This document shows, in pieces, positions 61,888 to 64,000 of a stretch of DNA of 64,000 bases. Source of the DNA: Mannheimia cairinae (GTDB taxonomy: Bacteria; Pseudomonadota; Gammaproteobacteria; Enterobacterales; Pasteurellaceae); contig NZ_JAQSJE010000009.1 of assembly GCF_028649535.1 (NCBI RefSeq), positions 1-64,000 of the forward strand, read 5' to 3'. The position numbers were made by a program, and so were the translations under genes. The notes beneath the pieces are model-generated. The model did no database searches. It was not told where the DNA came from and was given only the letters and a program-made list of their open reading frames with translations. The stretch's first letter is position 1; every line of letters starts with the position of its first letter.

Positions 61888-62262
61888 ATGCCTTATATCT
61901 ATTCAACATTAACTTGCGATCAAGCTTACACAATTTATTCCAATGGTCAAAACGGCTTAAAAGTGCCACAAGGCAGTATTCTTGTTAAAGGCGGAACAGG
62001 CATTGCAAACGACCGCTTAATTACGCCATTAGGCATTTCCACATCGGTATCAGCTAAAGAGCTGGAACAACTTAAATCAAACCCTATTTTCAAACAGCAT
62101 TTAGAAAACGGTTTTATTGTGGTGCAGGAAGACGGTAAAGAGCAAGATGCCGAAAAAGTGGCAGCTGAAATGTCGTTAGACAACAAAGATGCACCGGTTA
62201 CGCCATCTGATTACCAAGAGGGCGAGAACGCCACAAAAGTTAAAAGCAACAAAGGTAAATAA
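61888..62262 (+). CDS. Phage structural-region protein (124 aa)
   Basis: Starts with YIYSTLTCDQAYTIYSNGQN, then GSILVKGGTGIANDRLITPL; acidic-basic tail. No known enzyme motif. Position after the capsid gene suggests a head or head-tail accessory protein. Confidence 0.65.
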   Translation: MPYIYSTLTCDQAYTIYSNGQNGLKVPQGSILVKGGTGIANDRLITPLGISTSVSAKELEQLKSNPIFKQHLENGFIVVQEDGKEQDAEKVAAEMSLDNKDAPVTPSDYQEGENATKVKSNKGK

Positions 62263-62264
62263 AA

Positions 62265-62687
62265 ATGAACACCATAGACTTTCGCACAATGTTTCCCGTA
62301 TTTGATAATTTGGACGATTCAACTATCAAGCTTTGGGCGGAAGTGGCAGGTGAGCATCTTAAATCCAGTTGGGTGTTAAATGGCAAGCGGTTTCAAATAG
62401 CCTTAAATTTGATGACCGCTCATTTATTACATATCAGTGTCGGGACAGAGAGCGATGGTAGCGGAACTGCTCAAAATGGCGGGGTTATTGCTTCTGCCTC
62501 CGAAGGGAGCGTAAGCGTATCATTTGCGACACCGCCAACTAAAAACGCTTGGCAACATTGGCTTGCCAGTTCGCCTTATGGGTTGCAGTTGTGGGCGTTG
62601 CTAAAACAATGGTCTGCTGGTGGCTTTTATATTGGCGGATTACCGGAACGGAAAGCTGTGCGGAAAGTGGGCGGGGTGTTTGTGTGA
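62265..62687 (+). CDS. DUF4054 head-tail connector protein
   Basis: 140 residues: DFRTMFPVFDNLDDSTIKLW, ALNLMTAHLLHISVG, SEGSVSVSFATPP, WLASSPYGLQLWALLKQ and GGFYIGGLPERKAVRKVGG are hallmarks of DUF4054, an adaptor-like protein. Its stop overlaps the next start (GTGA). Confidence 0.85.
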   Translation: MNTIDFRTMFPVFDNLDDSTIKLWAEVAGEHLKSSWVLNGKRFQIALNLMTAHLLHISVGTESDGSGTAQNGGVIASASEGSVSVSFATPPTKNAWQHWLASSPYGLQLWALLKQWSAGGFYIGGLPERKAVRKVGGVFV

Positions 62688-63289
62688 GTGAGAAGTTTAA
62701 AGCGGCTTTAGAGGCACGAATTAAAGCAGTGAAAGACGCAAATAAGAAAGTGGTGAAAGTCGGGATTGTTGAGCATCAACATTACGATGACGGCACGCCT
62801 GTTGCTTATATAGCATCAATTCACGAGTATGGCGGAATATTTACTGTTCCTGCTAGACAAGCGACTATCTATCGACAGATAGATAAAAATGGCGAATGGA
62901 CGCAGAAAAATGGTAGTCGCTTTGTAAGCAAGAAAAAATCTAATTTTGCGACAGAAGTGACTATTCCTGCTCATACGATAACTATTAAGCCTAGACCTTT
63001 TTTTAGACCTGCTTTCTCTAATAATAGGAAAAAGTGGCGAAAACAAATTTCAAACTTACTAAAACAGGGATATTCTGTAGAAGAAGCATTAGAGCTTATC
63101 GGTGATGTTGCTGCTGGTGATGTATTTGAAGCGTTAAGTCAAGTAGAAACGCCAAAATTATCTGAGAGTACAATCAAAGCTAAAGAGCGACGTTATAAAT
63201 CTAAATCAGCTTATCGTCCAGATAAACCACTATTTGCAAGTGGTTTGCTTTCAGAGTCCATCTCATATGTTATTGAGGATAAGGAGTAA
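62684..63289 (+). CDS. Minor head/tail completion protein (201 aa)
   Basis: Starts at GTG 62684, overlapping the DUF4054 stop; longer upstream frames are inside DUF4054. KKVVKVGIVEHQHYDDGTPV, AYIASIHEYGGIFTVPARQ, ITIKPRPFFRPAF and DKPLFASGLLSESISYVI match phage neck/tail-completion proteins of the HK97-gp10 type. Confidence 0.75.
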   Translation: MSEKFKAALEARIKAVKDANKKVVKVGIVEHQHYDDGTPVAYIASIHEYGGIFTVPARQATIYRQIDKNGEWTQKNGSRFVSKKKSNFATEVTIPAHTITIKPRPFFRPAFSNNRKKWRKQISNLLKQGYSVEEALELIGDVAAGDVFEALSQVETPKLSESTIKAKERRYKSKSAYRPDKPLFASGLLSESISYVIEDKE

Positions 63290-63291
63290 GC

Positions 63292-63996
63292 GTGCAACTG
63301 TCACAATCACAGATTGAGCGGATCAACCGCTTATGGCTGGCAATGTCATTGGATAGCGAAGAGTGGGACGAAAGCAAACACCCGAGGGCGGCGAATGGAC
63401 GTTTTGGGAAAGGCGGTTCTCAATCAGCAATGAAATCTGTCAAGGCGAATATCGGGCGTGGTCGTTTAGCTATGAATACCGCAATCGCAGAAAAAAGAAC
63501 TGTTCATCGTGCAATGTATCATAACGAACTTGGCTGGATTGATTTTGAATGGGGCGATACTGGAAAAATTAAAGCCAGTGGGAAAACCAAAGGTGCTATG
63601 GGCATATCTCACATTATTGAATCTCGTATGAGAAAAGATAATTTAAGTTATGAACAAGCTACTAAAATGCTGACAAAGAATGTCGTAGAAACCATTGCTA
63701 AAGGGAAGACTGTTGATAAGTTCGAGAAAGGAAATGTAACGGCACTTAAAATCGACCACGAGAAATGCCGAGTATCTCTCAGAAAATCAAAAGGCAGTAA
63801 TGCTTGGATTATTACTGCCTTTGAGTTATTTGAAGATGCAGGTAGCAAGGGGGATGGCAAGACTACCGCTACTGAACACCAATCCTATTCCGCTCGTATT
63901 GATGCAGGAGCTTCAAACAAAAACAGTATAACCCCAAGAACAATTTCTAATCAAGCAAAAATACGAATAAATTCGCTTTTTCAAAGGAATAGGTAA
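63292..63996 (+). CDS. Candidate virion-associated nuclease effector, PBECR-like (234 aa)
   Basis: Starts at GTG 63292. The N-terminal module (1-50; IERINRLWLAMSLDSEEWDE, then HPRAANGRFGKGG) is the short capsid-linked leader seen in phage-borne toxins. The C-terminal part (60-185) has GWIDFEWGDTGKIKASGKTK, GMGISHII-type GAMGISHIIESRM, and CRVSLRKSKGSNAWIITAFE. This fits the barnase/EndoU/colicin-E5/RelE-like phage nuclease group (PBECR): His at GISHII and Arg/Lys in the SLRKSKG strand. The assignment is by pattern, not by search. Confidence 0.55.
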   Translation: MQLSQSQIERINRLWLAMSLDSEEWDESKHPRAANGRFGKGGSQSAMKSVKANIGRGRLAMNTAIAEKRTVHRAMYHNELGWIDFEWGDTGKIKASGKTKGAMGISHIIESRMRKDNLSYEQATKMLTKNVVETIAKGKTVDKFEKGNVTALKIDHEKCRVSLRKSKGSNAWIITAFELFEDAGSKGDGKTTATEHQSYSARIDAGASNKNSITPRTISNQAKIRINSLFQRNR

Positions 63997-64000
63997 TAAC

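Overview
The window looks like a chromosome segment of a Pasteurellaceae bacterium carrying the integrase-proximal part of a lambdoid prophage. The DNA is AT-rich. The host half holds many copies of ACAAGCGGT or its complement ACCGCTTGT, the uptake-signal core of the Actinobacillus pleuropneumoniae / Mannheimia / Bibersteinia clade, and the gene neighbourhoods (ftsB-ispD-ispF, lolB-ispE-prs, aceE-aceF-lpdA) are those of gamma-proteobacteria. I cannot name the species from sequence alone.

Bases 1-28550 are host core genes: a partial dacB, greA, a DMT permease broken by an in-frame TAG, djlA, a DUF2238 membrane protein, dusC, a TIGR01620/YcjF-type membrane protein, bioB and pckA (minus strand), ftsB-ispD-ispF, a ModE-like regulator divergent from a two-gene ABC importer, a repeat-rich gap, a YoaA/DinG helicase, a cidA/lrgA-lrgB pair, msbA, lolB-ispE-prs, pyrD and the pyruvate dehydrogenase genes. 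Several intergenic gaps carry inverted uptake signals that can fold as terminators.

A tRNA-Gly(GCC)/tRNA-Cys(GCA) pair at 28681-28845 is followed by integration-type repeats and a P4-type integrase. From there to base 64000 everything looks like prophage; the far attachment site lies outside the window. The leftward early region (minus strand, 30221-41474) carries an AlpA-like excisionase, small genes, a ParB-like protein, SSB, a YqaJ-type exonuclease, RecT and a BRO-N antirepressor preceded by a C4-type antisense RNA. It also has two genes with near-identical promoter/hairpin leaders, and two small plus-strand genes that share a duplicated promoter box. The immunity region (41700-45160) has a lambda-like layout: a left promoter/operator, a RelE-type toxin-antitoxin pair, two genes in the rex position, an S24-peptidase CI repressor, a Cro-like protein and a CII-like protein. 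Rightward genes follow: O/P-type replication genes with iterons inside the O gene, a Dam-type methylase, DUF1367, NinG and a Q-like antiterminator. After these come lysis (holin, GH19 endolysin, overlapping Rz/Rz1 spanins), an orphan DNA methyltransferase, and packaging and head genes (TerS, TerL, DUF1073 portal, MuF, DUF2213 protease/scaffold, DUF2184 capsid, DUF4054). Interspersed with the head genes are two candidate virion-associated effector genes (57624-58904 and 63292-63996).

The strongest unusual signal is the C4-like RNA at about 37914-37975. It has two 5-bp stem-loops whose six-base loops are complementary to adjacent stretches of the downstream leader, within a chain of overlapping small reading frames that leads into the BRO antirepressor.
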